Shown: positions 31,701-41,345, numbered from the stretch's first letter. The stretch: 64,000 bases of DNA from Rebecca billardiae RCC1528 (GCA_965240325.2 OZ251222.1:3844001-3908000), one strand, 5' to 3'. The notes: generated by a model from the letters alone, not told the origin. Translations and numbers: made by a program.

Positions 31701-31993
31701 GCGCGACGAGCGACGAGAAAAATCGGGAGAAATGAGGCGCCCAAAATCCGAAAAAGGCTTTTTCAATGGCGAAAATCGAGATGGACCAGGCTATAATATA
31801 ATAACCAGCAGGGCATGCAGGGATGCCAGAGATTTCTGCTTACTGAGTCCGCGCGTGAAGGTCGCCAAAGACTAATAAGAGCAGAAATCGAGAGAGCTCT
31901 TTGGTCTTCCACGGTCGACCTTGGTTGGTACCTTCGCGAGACGGGTCAGTCCTGTGGCCGTGGGCTGAGTTCCTCGTATCCGAGAACGGCGGG
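28752..31993. other. Long intergenic region, no confident gene
   Basis: 28.75-30.3 kb is AT-rich and low complexity, with (AT)n near 29780-29835 and a CCCGCATA...TATGCGG hairpin-like repeat at about 30237-30275. 30.3-31.8 kb is GC-rich again; open frames exist on both strands but none shows a recognisable domain, and codon structure is broken. This second part may be a decayed mobile element. Confidence 0.45.
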
Positions 31994-32387
31994 TCACTCT
32001 CTGTGCTCATGTTCGGCTGCCTCGCCAAAGCTCAGCAGATGGTGCAGCCCATCCTTGATGTCGGTGTCGGTGACCTCCGTGACGGGCTTAAAGACCTTGA
32101 ACTTCTTCGGTGCTCCTTCTACAAGCAACGAGATGACAGTCTCCACCGGCGGGCATCCAGGCTCTTTGCACTCGATCTGTCCGGGGCATGGCCGCAGGGT
32201 GCGGCACGGTTCGGTGCCGACGCGCGACGCCCGGGGTGGTGGTGTACCGGGCGCTGGTGAGCGGGCGCACCTGATTGACCATCACGGCCACCTCGTCCAT
32301 GGCCGGTGGGAGCATCTCCTCAACCTTGTCGCGCACGCGCTCGATGTCTGCGCGATTGCTGGGCGGCTTCTTGCCCAGCTGAATCAT
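31994..32387 (-). CDS. Small conserved protein with CKEPGCPPVET motif, two exons
   Basis: Exon 1 (32387-32271) encodes 39 residues from MIQLGKKPPSNRADIERVRD to MVNQ. The intron (32270-32177, 94 bp) runs from CAG|GTGCGC to GGACAG and is phase 0. Exon 2 (32176-31994) encodes 60 residues: IECKEPGCPPVETVISLLVE, then KKFKVFKPVTEVTDTDIKDG, ending EHEHRE. The joined 99-residue product looks like the small plant/algal and bacterial proteins that carry a C-x4-C-P-P-x-E-T signature followed by a KFKVFK-type strand; I know the pattern but no assigned function. Codons are less GC-biased than in neighbouring genes. It sits alone between repeats. Both exons together give an unbroken, well-folded-looking alpha/beta pattern, which supports the model. 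Confidence 0.7.
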
Positions 32388-32778
32388 CGTGCGCGCTCGC
32401 TCACGCGGTGGACGACGTCGCCGTAATATGGCGAGAACAGGTGTACGACGAGGGCCGCAAGGGGCGGGTCGATTCCTGCCTGGCTCGCCGTTGCGTCTCG
32501 GCGGCCGGATGGGCGGGGTCTTGATCGCGCCCAGTTCACGATGGCGTTCAGTCGCTTCGTGGGGGATGGCGGCGGCCTCTCTTCGATCTACCGCATCAAG
32601 GCCGGCTTACAGTTTACTAATAAGAATAAGAGACGCACGGGGCTGGCCAGGGTAGGGCTGGGGGCTTCGGCCGCCAGCCTGATCACCCGGAGCCCGTTAT
32701 AAAGGGGAATTTAAAACAGCTCAGGCAGGCGAGATTATACCTGCGCCGATTTACCTGTGTCGTTAAATCATAGAATGA

Positions 32779-32941
32779 GTTTACTAAGAATAAGAGACGC
32801 ACACAGCTCAGGCAGGCGAGATCACAAATCTTCCGGACGGCGCTACCGTGACCGTCGGCGACGGCTTCATAGGCGGTGACAGTTGGCGGGCGTCGATCTC
32901 GTATGCCTGATGAGCTGTGTGCGTCTCTTATTCTTAGTAAA
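32779..32941. mobile_element. MITE-like element with about 44-bp terminal inverted repeats
   Basis: The left end GTTTACTAAGAATAAGAGAC and following GCACACAGCTCAGGCAGGCG are mirrored at the right end by CTGTGTGCGTCTCTTATTCT and TAGTAAA. The core contains GGCGCTACCGTGACC and GGCTTCATAGGCGGTGACAG. It codes for nothing. Partial copies occur at 32600-32740, 38520-38565 and 41619-41720, so this is a small non-autonomous family. Confidence 0.8.
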
Positions 32942-32954
32942 ATGTAGTTGTACC

Positions 32955-33250
32955 TCTTTTGTAAGCCCATTGCGGGCATTGTCCGCATGCCCGCATTCCG
33001 CTGTACAGTATCATGCTGTCGACGCTGACGTCGACAGTACTGTAAGACAGGCAAGCAGTCGCGGTGCATGAAACTGTCTGATTTCTTGCGCCCTGCTTCC
33101 GCCGGCGAACGTACAGCGGCATGCCGCCCTTCGGCCGCAGGATCATCTCCTCCTCGAACTCGAGCAGCTGCTGCGCTGAGCCCTCGTCGATCGAAGCGGA
33201 ACTCGAAGCGCGCGAGCGCGCTGAGCAGCAGCGCGTGGGTCATGAGCAGG
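32955..33250 (-). pseudogene. Duplicated 3' fragment of the cytochrome P450 gene
   Basis: This stretch matches 38428-38772, which covers the last about 50 codons and the 3' flank of the P450 gene at 38619-40367, in the same orientation. Shared pieces include GACGCTGACGTCGACAGTAC, AGGCAAGCAGTCGCGGTGCA and ATCATCTCCTCCTCGAACTC. A 4-bp insertion (CCTCGTCGATCGAAGCGG against CCTCGTCGAAGCGG) shifts the frame, and the homology stops abruptly at 33250. It is a dead gene fragment. The MITE piece inside the 38.5-kb copy is absent here, so the two copies differ by element activity. Confidence 0.8.
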
Positions 33251-33510
33251 TGGCGAACACACGCTGAGGCCATGGCTCCGCCGCGAGGCGACACTGACAG
33301 TGGGGCACAAGCCGGCACGACTGTGTCTGTGACACGTTCGCGCGTCCGGCCGTCTAACGAATGGCACGAATTAGCTTACTGCTCGCACAGCAGGCAGCTA
33401 CAGCTACGCGGTACCGTGACGCCCCGTGGCTCAGCAGCCTGAGTGTAGACGCGATTGAATTTGAAATATCAGAAATACGGTGTCGTTTGCGTGTCAGTAT
33501 GTGTGTATGT

Positions 33511-33513
<3 letters not shown>

Positions 33514-33549
<36 letters not shown>
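33514..33549. repeat. (TA)n microsatellite
   Basis: Uninterrupted TA run just left of the inverted-repeat element at 33593. Similar shorter TA runs lie right of that element (35562-35575 and 35612-35625). Confidence 0.9.
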
Positions 33550-33553
<4 letters not shown>

Positions 33554-33592
33554 ATGGGACCTAACAGCATATAGTCGATACTGTATATGATT

Positions 33593-35557
33593 AAACTTTT
33601 CTGAGGATAGCGCACCAGCAATTTCCCTTGACCGCCATCCGGGCCGAAGTGGCGCAAAATGGCGGTTGCCCCGTTTGGGCGCCCTTCCGCGCCTTCGAGC
33701 GGCTCGTGCGCGTCGGGAAGTGCGCCGAAGCGTATCCGGAGCATGCTCCATCGACGCGTCGCACTGCCGGGCCCTCGCATGCGAGCCCATGCCGACGTCT
33801 GAGTGCGCCTCGCTGCGCACGGTACAGCTTGACGGTACACGGCACGATTCGGCCGCGAGCAGCCTCGTGCGCGCGACCGAGCCAGAGGTGGTCGTCGAGA
33901 GTAGCACGAGCGGCGGCACACAAGCGGGCCTGGTCGTTGCCGAATATCTGACGCACCAATCGACCTCGCCCAGCGCCATCTGCTCGTTTGCGCACGTGTC
34001 GGAAAGAATGCGCAGCTGCCTGCAAACGCCGAGCGCGCAGATGAGGCGTGGGCGAGCGAAGGGGCGGCGAGGGCCGGCGCGTGCGCGCGCGTAAATTCGA
34101 GCCTCCCCATACGCATCGAAACACACCGCGCTCGCTCGTCGAGCTGCGCACGGGTATCGGTGCGCGCGCGCCAACGCGGCGCGCCGTGAACGCGCCCGGC
34201 GAATGCACACCTGCTCGCGCGCGCACGCGCACGTGATGGACCGAGGAGGCCGCGCGAGCATGCGCGATGTGTCTGGATGGAGCGTGTAGGAGGTGTAGGC
34301 TGCGCTCCGCACGCGCTCCGCCACCGTGCACCGCGCTGCCCCTCGTCCACGCGATCGCCGCCGAGCCCAGATTCAAACGCGCGCGAGCGCTCGAGCGCAC
34401 CTCCGGGCAGCAGTCGCAGCTATCGTGACGAAGGCGTGGCGAGAGGCAGATGTGCATGGCAAGTATCGTCATTGTGGTGCCCATCACGCGCACACTCTCG
34501 CGCATGCTCGCTGCACCACCTCGTCGCGCCCACGTGCAGCGCGCGGGGCGCGCTTCGTGCCCGGAGCAGCTGCGGAGCGGCTGCCGCGCGCAGTGCGCGC
34601 GGCGAGTAGGGCTCAGCCAATGGTCCGAGGGCGAGCCGGCCGAGCGTCGTGCGTGACGCACACGGACCTGGTGCAACGCCGCGTACCACTCGCAGCCACC
34701 ATCGCGCCCGTACCAGCGAGCTGTGGCCGCCGCCGACACCCCAAAGCAGCCCAGCCGTCAGCGCGCGACAGCCGACGAGCGTCAGCGCGCGACGCGCGCG
34801 TGCACCACCGTGATGAGCACGGATGAGCGCGCGCGCCCGTGTCGTAGCTCAGGTGGGGTCCCCCGATCGCACGCACCACCGCGCTGCCACGCCTTCGACC
34901 ATCTTGTGTCACCACGCGGGCACACGCCGGGCAGGCGGCGGGGCAGCCCGCTCGGCAAACGGTCAGCGCGCAGCGAGGATGGAGTCCGGCGAGAGGCGAC
35001 CGGAGTGTCCGGCGCGACGGAGGGGGTCCACGCCGTGGTCGCCGACGCGTTCCTCACCACCTCCGAGGCCGTGGTGGCCGCCCGGGAGAAGGAATGCTCC
35101 CAGTCGCACCCTTTGCAGTGCTCCTTTGCGCGTGCACGCAACGGCGAGGAGCGGAAGCGTTAGAGGGCACTTTTTGTGCAGTTCAGGCGTTCTTTCCCCA
35201 AAATGTAGAATGCGCGGAGAAGTGCCCTCTAACGATTTTCGTGTGCAGCCGTGCCGCGCGCGCGAGGAAGGCCACATGCGGCTCCTTGCACATCTGCTGC
35301 AGATCGGCTCGTGCTCGGCGAGCGCGGCGAGGAGGAAGGTGCGCGCTCGCGAGCTGGCGCACCTGGGAGTCCTCGCGGCCTCCGAGCAGAAAGAGCGCGT
35401 CGAGCGCAACGCCGCAGGTCGCACGGTCGCGATCTCGCGAGAGCGGTGGTGCGAGGGCGGGCCTCGCCATCGCGCGTTTCTGCGTCCAAACGCGGCCTCC
35501 GTAAAATCCGGATGGCGGTCAAGGGATTTTGCTGGTGCGCTATCCTCAGAAAAGTTT
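33593..35557. mobile_element. Non-autonomous DNA transposon, about 2 kb, with about 48-bp inverted ends
   Basis: The left end AAACTTTTCTGAGGATAGCG, then CACCAGCAA, then CCCTTGACCGCCATCCGG (33593-33642) is matched in reverse complement at the right end (35509-35557), with only one or two changes near TTTCCC/ATCCC. Both ends abut TA-rich sequence, compatible with insertion at a TA target. The interior is GC-rich with many overlapping open frames but no transposase motif that I recognise. A 73-bp element is nested inside (35160-35232). Confidence 0.8.
35160..35232. mobile_element. 73-bp perfect-ended inverted-repeat element (nested)
   Basis: The ends TTAGAGGGCACTT and AAGTGCCCTCTAA are exact 13-bp reverse complements around a 47-bp AT-richer core. 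It lies within the 2-kb element 33593-35557. It is probably a tiny MITE or a structured end of another element. Confidence 0.7.
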
Positions 35558-35825
35558 ACACATATATATATATATTAACGACGTGGTATGCAACGGGCAG
35601 GCGTCAGAGTTATATATATATATATTAATTCGTCGTCACACGCAGTACTGAATTACAGTCGTAGTAGTACTAGTAGTAGTTATTCTAAGAGTAAGTCTAA
35701 GACTAAGGCTGCTCGGAGACGACTCGATCGTCATGACTCATGAGTCTAAGTGGGCGGGCGGCCCGGCGGTTCGTCATCATCCGGTCCGGAGCAGCCGACT
35801 GGCGACTCCGTCCGCCATCATGTAG

Positions 35826-36662
35826 TCACGTCCGTGCAGAGAAAGCCAGCCGTCCGTACAGCTGGGGATCAGCGTCGTCGGCGGCGAGGGCGGCGGCGGC
35901 GGCGGCGAGGCGGCGGCGGACGGAGGGCGGTGGCGAGGGCGGTGGCGAGGGCGGTGGCGGAGGCGGCGGAGGCGGCGAGGGCGGGGGTGGCGAAGGCGGT
36001 GGTGACGGCGGCGGCGGAGGCGGCGGAGGGGGCGAGGGCGGTGGTGGCGAGGGCGGGGGTGACGGCGGCGGAGGTGGAGGAGGCGGAGGAGGCGAGGGCG
36101 GGGGTGGCGAAGGCGGTGGTGACGGCGGCGGCGGAGGCGGCGGAGGGGGCGAGGGTGGTGGTGGCGAGGGCGGGGGTGACGGCGGCGGAGGTGGAGGAGG
36201 CAGTGGAGGAGGCGAGGGCGGCGGTGACGGAGGGGGCAGTGGAGGCGGCGAGGGTGGCGGTGATGGGGGCGAGGGCGGCGGCGGCGACGGTGGTGACTGC
36301 GTGCACACGTGCTCGGGGCACGGCAGCAGCGCGCCGATCGCACCAAAGAGCAGCTTCGCCGTTGAGCGGGACCGCTGCGTGGGTGCGCGCGGCCCATCCG
36401 ACGCGCGCGACTTTGCTGTCGCCTTCTGCGACACGCGCGGCCCCGTGCCGCGCCCCACGGGGGTCTTCGGGGCCGGGGCAGCGGCCTCATCGTGCAGCCA
36501 CGCGTCCGGCGGCACCGCGTCGAGGCGGCGCTGCCGGCGTGCGGCACCCGACGTGGAGCGAGCGGCAGCACACGTGCAGTCGACGTCGGGCACGGGGTCC
36601 ATTTCGGCTACCGCCAGCTGCGACGCGCACATGAGCGCCAGCACGCTCACTCGCCCGAGCAT
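35826..36662 (-). CDS. Secreted Ser-Pro-rich (hydroxyproline-rich-type) glycoprotein
   Basis: A 278-residue protein on the minus strand. The start at 36662 gives a clear signal peptide (MLGRVSVLALMCASQLAVA) cut before EMDPVP; the frame extends 24 codons further up, but those would hide the signal. Residues about 20-125 are mixed, with several Cys. Then comes an approximately 135-residue run of SPPP, SPPPP and SPPPPPPPPP blocks, followed by SVRRRLAAAAAALAA and a short tail. Such SPn modules are O-glycosylated on hydroxyproline in algal and plant cell-wall or scale proteins. The DNA of the repeat is built from two near-identical units of about 100 bp, so repeat number probably varies between strains. 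The plus strand of the same DNA is an open Gly-rich frame, taken here as a shadow. Confidence 0.6.
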   Translation of the reverse strand: MLGRVSVLALMCASQLAVAEMDPVPDVDCTCAAARSTSGAARRQRRLDAVPPDAWLHDEAAAPAPKTPVGRGTGPRVSQKATAKSRASDGPRAPTQRSRSTAKLLFGAIGALLPCPEHVCTQSPPSPPPPSPPSPPPSPPPLPPPSPPPSPPPLPPPPPPPSPPPSPPPPSPPPPPPPPPSPPPSPPPPSPPPPPPPPPPSPPPSPPPPSPPPPPPPPPSPPPSPPPPSPPPPPPPPPSPPPSPPPSVRRRLAAAAAALAADDADPQLYGRLAFSART

Positions 36663-36765
36663 CGTGCGGCCCGAGCAGGGCTCGTGGATGACGACGCCTG
36701 GCCGTGCCGGTGGGGCTACCTGCGCGGCTTGCATGCGAACTCGAGTAACCGATCGTCCCGATTGA

Positions 36766-36877
36766 TGTATTTGATTTATTGATTTATTGATTTATTGATC
36801 AGCATTGATTGATTGATTGATTGATTGATTGATGATTTGATGAGGGGCGATTGAATAATCGCGATTGATTGATTGAT
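36766..36877. repeat. (ATTG)n / (TTGATTTA)n microsatellite
   Basis: A run of TGATTTAT units followed by seven or more GATT units, an interruption containing GATTTGATGAGGGGCGATTG, and a second short GATT run ending at the left end of the next element. Confidence 0.9.
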
Positions 36878-37861
36878 CCCCTTACCGCAGTCTGCTTCTA
36901 TACGAAGCAGATTTGGGTGGGCGGCGGCGTGGGAGCGCTGGGCGCGCAGGTAGACGGCGCGAGCGGGCGCGCGCACGCTTGGGGGCATCTTTGGGACCAT
37001 ACCCATCGATGACCCGAGCCTCGCCGCCACCGCCCTTCCCCTTCTCCCGTGCCACGGCGTCCAGACGGAGTGCCAAACGAGCGTTTGAACATGCCACGAA
37101 GCAGATTTGGAATGGTGCTCAAACCGCTGCGGAGGTGATCGTCAGGCTGCGGCGTGAGGCGGGGAGGGGTATAATAACGTAATGGATGACGGTCGTCACC
37201 CGTGCGCCGGTCGGTAGGCTGCTACTCAGCGCCCGTAGGCTCGTACGCTGCACCTCGAGCTCAAGATCCCTCACCGTGGGCTCCGCGCGAGTGACACTGA
37301 GCACGAGGAGGGTGTACTTGCGAGGGGTACGCGCGTCGCGCCTGCGATCGACGCCAGGACAAGCGAAGAAGCGATACCACCACTCCCGCGAAGCGCCTGC
37401 CTGACTTGCACTCGGTGTACACACTGCGTGCGGCGTGCCGCAAGGAAGGAGCCCGACCCGTGCCTCAGCGTGTCCCGCGCGGCTGGCTGGTGGGCACTTT
37501 CAACGTGATCGGTCATGCGAACGCGCGCAGAGTAACGCGCGCAGTATGTACACTGTCTACAATCATCTTTGTCGGTCGCCCACGTGCTTGAAGCGGCTGC
37601 AAGGAGTGCAGCCGGGTGTCGCGGGCCAGTCGAGCGCCCAGCCAGCACGACGGCAGCTCGGCGCTGCCGCGCGTTGCCATCGTGGAGGCGGTGAAGCTGG
37701 AGGTACTAGGCTGGCGGCTGTCTGAGGGTAGCTAGACCATGCCTGGGCACTCTCAAGCCGTGTTCAACGCCCAGGCGCGCGTGGGTGGGCCGCAAAGCGC
37801 GCGCAGCGGCCGCCGTCAAATCTGCTTCCATACGAAGCAGATTGAACTGCGGTAAGGGGAT
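36876..37861. mobile_element. Inverted-repeat element, about 1 kb
   Basis: The left end ATCCCCTTACCGCAGT followed by CTGCTTCTATACGAAGCAGA (36876-36913) is matched in inverse at 37818-37861 (AAATCTGCTTCCATACGAAG through CTGCGGTAAGGGGAT). Each end also contains its own small palindrome (TCTGCTTC/GAAGCAGA), and a third GAAGCAGATTTGG piece sits inside at about 37099. No transposase is recognised. The left end is embedded in an ATTG microsatellite. Confidence 0.75.
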
Positions 37862-38618
37862 ATGGGGAAGGGGCAGGATGGTGAGCAGCAACGCACAGAT
37901 GGGAGACAGAGGGATCAGCGGGGGGCGCCAGCGCCGGCGCGCTGCGCGCAGCGCGCGCGTGTGTGAACGAATGAAAGGGAACGACAGACACGGGAGTCAG
38001 TTTGAGCGGACTGCGAGCCAGCGCGCGCGTGCGCGCGCACGCCGCGCGCGCGGGCAAGCAGGGCTCGGCCGCGACCCTGCAGCGCGCGTCGGCTTATGAC
38101 GACCGACGGCGACGCCCGCCGCCAGCCGACGGAGGCAGCCAGGCAGCCGTGCCGCGTCGCGGGGAGGCAGCGGACACCCAGCCACCGCGCCCGCGGGCAG
38201 CCCCAGCGCGGACCTTCCGCGTCGCCGGGCCAGGTTTCCTGCCCGCGACGTGCGCCCGCCCGCAGAGACGCAGCACGCGCCCGCGGGGCAGAGCGCGGCG
38301 GGCACGCCGGACGGCGAGAGAGAGGAGCGGGGACGAGCGAGGAGTCGTTGTCCCGGAGCGCCCGCAGCGGGGTATCAAGAATTCGTAGCCTACAGAGGGG
38401 TAAACTCCAAAACTGTACCTCGTCGATCTTTTGTAAGCCCATTGCATTGGCCGCATCATTCCGCTGTACAGAATCCGATGCCGTCGACGCTGACGTCGAC
38501 AGTACTGTAGCTTAAGCTACTGTAATCTCGCCTGCCTGAGCTGTGTGCGTCTCTAAACTGTAAGTCAGTAAGACAGGCAAGCAGTCGCGGTGCATGAAAC
38601 TGTCTGAGTTCTTGCGCC

Positions 38619-40367
38619 CTACTTCCGCCGGCGAACGTACAGCGGCATGCCACCCTTCGGCCGGAGGATCATCTCCTCCTCGAACTCGAGCAGCTGCTGC
38701 GCCGAGCCCTCGTCGAAGCGGAACTCGAAGCGCGCGAGCGCGCTGAGCAGCAGCGCGTGCGTCATGAGCAGGGTGAGCGGCGCGCCCGGGCACGCGTGCG
38801 CGCCGAGGTTGAACGCGGAGAGGAAGGGCTGCTCGGCGGGCGGCACGGCCCAGCGCTCGGGCTCGACCGCGTCGGGGTCCCCCGACCCGCGCGCGTGCAC
38901 CGGGTGGCGCTGCATCGCCATCGAGAAGAGCTGCACCTGCGTGTGCTTGGGCAGGCGGAAGGCGCGCCCGTCGGCCGCGCGCAGCACGAGGTCGCGCAGG
39001 CAGACGCCGCCGAGCGCGGGCACGAGCGGGTACAGCCGCAGCACCTCGCGGAAGAAGTTGAGCACCTCGGGCGAGGCGTCGAGCGCCTCGCGCGTCGGCG
39101 CGCCGAACGCGCCCGCCGCGCCCGCCGGGCTCGGCCCCAGCACCTCGCGCGCGCGCGCGGACAGCCGGCTCGCGAGCGCCGCGTTGCGCGGCTCGGCGAG
39201 CGAGCCAAACGCAAACGCGAGCGCGTGCGCCGTCGTCTCAAAGCCCGAGACGACGAAGACGCGGCACTCGGTGAGCAGCGCGTCGAAGCTGCCGTGCAGG
39301 TAGCGCGGCTCGTGCGCGAGCAGCGCCTCCACCGCGCACCCCGGCAGCCGGTCGGCCGCGCGCGGCGCGCGGCCGTGCGCCTCCTCCAGCAGCGCCGCCA
39401 CCTGCGGGCCGAGCACGGCCGCAAACACGCGGTGCGCGCGCTCGTTGGCCGCGCGCAGCCGGCGCATGCGCGACCAGCCGAAGAGGCGGAGCGGCGCGGG
39501 GTTGAGCAGCGTCCAGAACAGGTAGCGCATCGAGTCGCGCGCGCACTCGCGGAACGCCGCCGCGTCGAAGGGCGCGGTGCGGCCGAAGAGGAAGGTGAGC
39601 ATCACCTCGACTGCGAGCGTCGTGCACGCCGCCTCCATCTCCACGGGCGTGCCCGCGCGCGCGGCGGCGTCGAGCTCGGCGCAGAGCCGCTCGGCGGCGC
39701 GCGCGATCGCCTCGAACAGCTGCCGCTCGCGGTCGAGCAGCCGCGCCCCGTGGAACTCGCGCAGCAGCGCGCGCTTGCGCCAGCGCCACTCCTCGCCGCG
39801 CGCGTTGGTGAGCGACACGCCCACGGCCGCTCGCGACGCGCATGCAAAGCCGTTGGTGCGCGAGGAGAAGGCGGCGCCCGGCTCGTTGTCGTTGGCGTGC
39901 ACGAGGAGCAGCTGCCGCGCCGCCTCCACGTCGCCGATGCCCACGAAGTCAGGCGCGATGCCCGGCCACGGACTGCGGAAGATGAAGATGTCGCCATACT
40001 GCCGCACCCACCGCTGCTGTGACTCGGTGCCGCGGTGCGAGCTCATCGCCCGGACGAGCTCCATGAAGGGCGGGCCCTCAGGGAGCCGAGAGATGTGCTG
40101 CGCGCCCGCGTCGGACGCGCCGCCCCCCGCCGCTGCCCGCCCCTCGGCACTCGCCTTTGCGCGCTCGGGCACCCACTCTCCCGCATGCGGCGTGTTGTGC
40201 CGCGCCTGCCGCGCCCTGCGCACGCACAGAAGCGCGGCGGCAACGCAGAGAAGGGCGATACCCAGAGGGGGGTGCTCCGTGCAAGAACGCCATGCGAGTG
40301 CGTACGACGGCGGCGGCGGCGGTGGCGGCGGTGAAGGTGCGCGCGCTCGCGGGAGGCCGAAGCGCAT
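38619..40367 (-). CDS. Cytochrome P450 monooxygenase, membrane-anchored
   Basis: A 582-residue protein. The start at 40367 places a Pro-rich leader and one membrane span (PLGIALLCVAAALLCVRRARQ) ahead of the catalytic domain; the open frame reaches 40886 but that part is Arg/Ser low complexity. P450 signatures are complete: I-helix SGFETT (E377, T378, T379), K-helix EVLR (E441, R444) and the heme loop FNLGAHACPG (F519 to G528) with the axial Cys at 526. The enzyme would use molecular oxygen and reductase-supplied electrons to hydroxylate a lipid, sterol, carotenoid or other small molecule at the ER or plastid envelope; the substrate is not inferable. It is single-exon. The last about 50 codons plus flank are duplicated as a broken fragment at 32955-33250. 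Confidence 0.9.
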   Translation of the reverse strand: MRFGLPRARAPSPPPPPPPPSYALAWRSCTEHPPLGIALLCVAAALLCVRRARQARHNTPHAGEWVPERAKASAEGRAAAGGGASDAGAQHISRLPEGPPFMELVRAMSSHRGTESQQRWVRQYGDIFIFRSPWPGIAPDFVGIGDVEAARQLLLVHANDNEPGAAFSSRTNGFACASRAAVGVSLTNARGEEWRWRKRALLREFHGARLLDRERQLFEAIARAAERLCAELDAAARAGTPVEMEAACTTLAVEVMLTFLFGRTAPFDAAAFRECARDSMRYLFWTLLNPAPLRLFGWSRMRRLRAANERAHRVFAAVLGPQVAALLEEAHGRAPRAADRLPGCAVEALLAHEPRYLHGSFDALLTECRVFVVSGFETTAHALAFAFGSLAEPRNAALASRLSARAREVLGPSPAGAAGAFGAPTREALDASPEVLNFFREVLRLYPLVPALGGVCLRDLVLRAADGRAFRLPKHTQVQLFSMAMQRHPVHARGSGDPDAVEPERWAVPPAEQPFLSAFNLGAHACPGAPLTLLMTHALLLSALARFEFRFDEGSAQQLLEFEEEMILRPKGGMPLYVRRRK

Positions 40368-40650
40368 GGTCCGAGCCGTGCTGAGCCCGCCCGGGAGCGC
40401 ACGTCCGGCCGGGGCGCCCGGGGCCGACCACATGCAACCGATGGCTGCCCATGGCCCATGGAATCGCGCGGTGGCCACTGGAGCGCAAGGGCGCATGCCG
40501 TCTGCATACGTGCCGATGCGCATCGTGTTACACCGCCCTTGGCCTTGCACCGGCAGCCGTGCGCCCGCGCACCGAGCCCGCCGCGGGATGCCACGTGTTC
40601 TTACTACTATGTAGTACTGAGTGATGCCCGGCGCCGTGCATGTGCGCGTT

Positions 40651-41345
40651 GTGAACTGGCAGTGCGGCCAGCTGGGGATCGGGAGACACGTGCGCACCCG
40701 ACGCTCTCGTGGGGACGCTTGCAGCAAAGGCTGTCGTCTGCCTTGCCGCAGGCGACGGCCATAGCCTCGCGATCGGCGCTGGTGGGTGTGCGTTGAGCTG
40801 GGAGTCAGTTCAGCCACAGCAGCATCGAGAATTGGCATGCTGTGGTGGACAACACAGAGGGCATGCTCTCGTTCAAGGGTTGGCACAGAAGTACTCGGCT
40901 ATCTTGGCAGCAGCATTGGCTCGGATCGTTCATCGACCGTAAGCGGGCGCTTCGAGAGGCTGGCCAAGGCGTCCGCGCTATGCGTGCATGCAGGGCGGGA
41001 TCCATCGCTTGGCGCTGGCGGCGACAGCGTGCTCAGACTCGCATTTGTGCCGTTCGTCGGGCACAATCAGCGAGGGAGGGCGCATCTGGCTTGCACCCGT
41101 GCTAGGTAGAGCTGCCCACGCTTGCGCAGTACGGCTCGGCGGATGTTGGCGTGCACTCGTGCAGCGCTGATACCGAATCGGAGCCGTACGCTGGACTTAG
41201 CACGCTACCATCGAACCGAGGCCCCGTCGCCGAGGGTGACCCCGCGGGCGCGAATTACTTACCAGTGCCAGGGTCCAGTGGCAGTGTCCAGTTCGGGCAG
41301 TTGGAGTTGGTGCGGAGTTGCCACCACAGCCACTCGTTTAGACGC
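40651..41345 (+). pseudogene. Decayed RCC1-repeat gene
   Basis: WQCGQLGIG at 40656 is the start of a canonical RCC1 blade (WGxNxxGQLGxG). After a frame change, AAKAVVCLAAGDGHSLAIGAGGCALSW (40716-40796) gives the next blade's core (xxACGxxHSLALxxxGxxxxW). Further on, GGIHRLALAA (about 40992) and the GSVQFGQLE...CHHSHSF stretch (about 41280-41340) look like two more blades in other frames. At least three frame changes and stops separate them, and no continuous exon model was found. RCC1-like beta-propellers act in guanine-nucleotide exchange or scaffolding. A gene with several small introns is the alternative to decay. Confidence 0.45.

Larger units (their letters stand above)
32388..35825. other. 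Mobile-element-rich region
   Basis: Apart from the individually listed elements, 32520-32780 holds broken pieces of the same inverted-repeat family (ACTAATAAGAATAAGAGACG at about 32617; ACAGCTCAGGCAGGCGAGAT at about 32714). 33260-33520 shows no gene. 35558-35825 is low complexity with two (TA)n runs. Confidence 0.5.
36663..38618. other. Intergenic region with microsatellite and inverted-repeat element
   Basis: Besides the two listed repeats, 37862-38430 is GC-rich with overlapping open frames but no recognisable protein, and 38430-38618 is the 3' flank of the P450 gene that is duplicated at 32955-33250. Confidence 0.4.

Noticed and set aside
35740-36765. Plus-strand poly-Gly frame over the Pro/Ser-rich gene.
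   Set aside because: No signal peptide or other flanking domain on the plus strand. The minus strand has a clear secretion signal and the SPPP pattern of wall proteins. Strand-specific RNA could reverse this.
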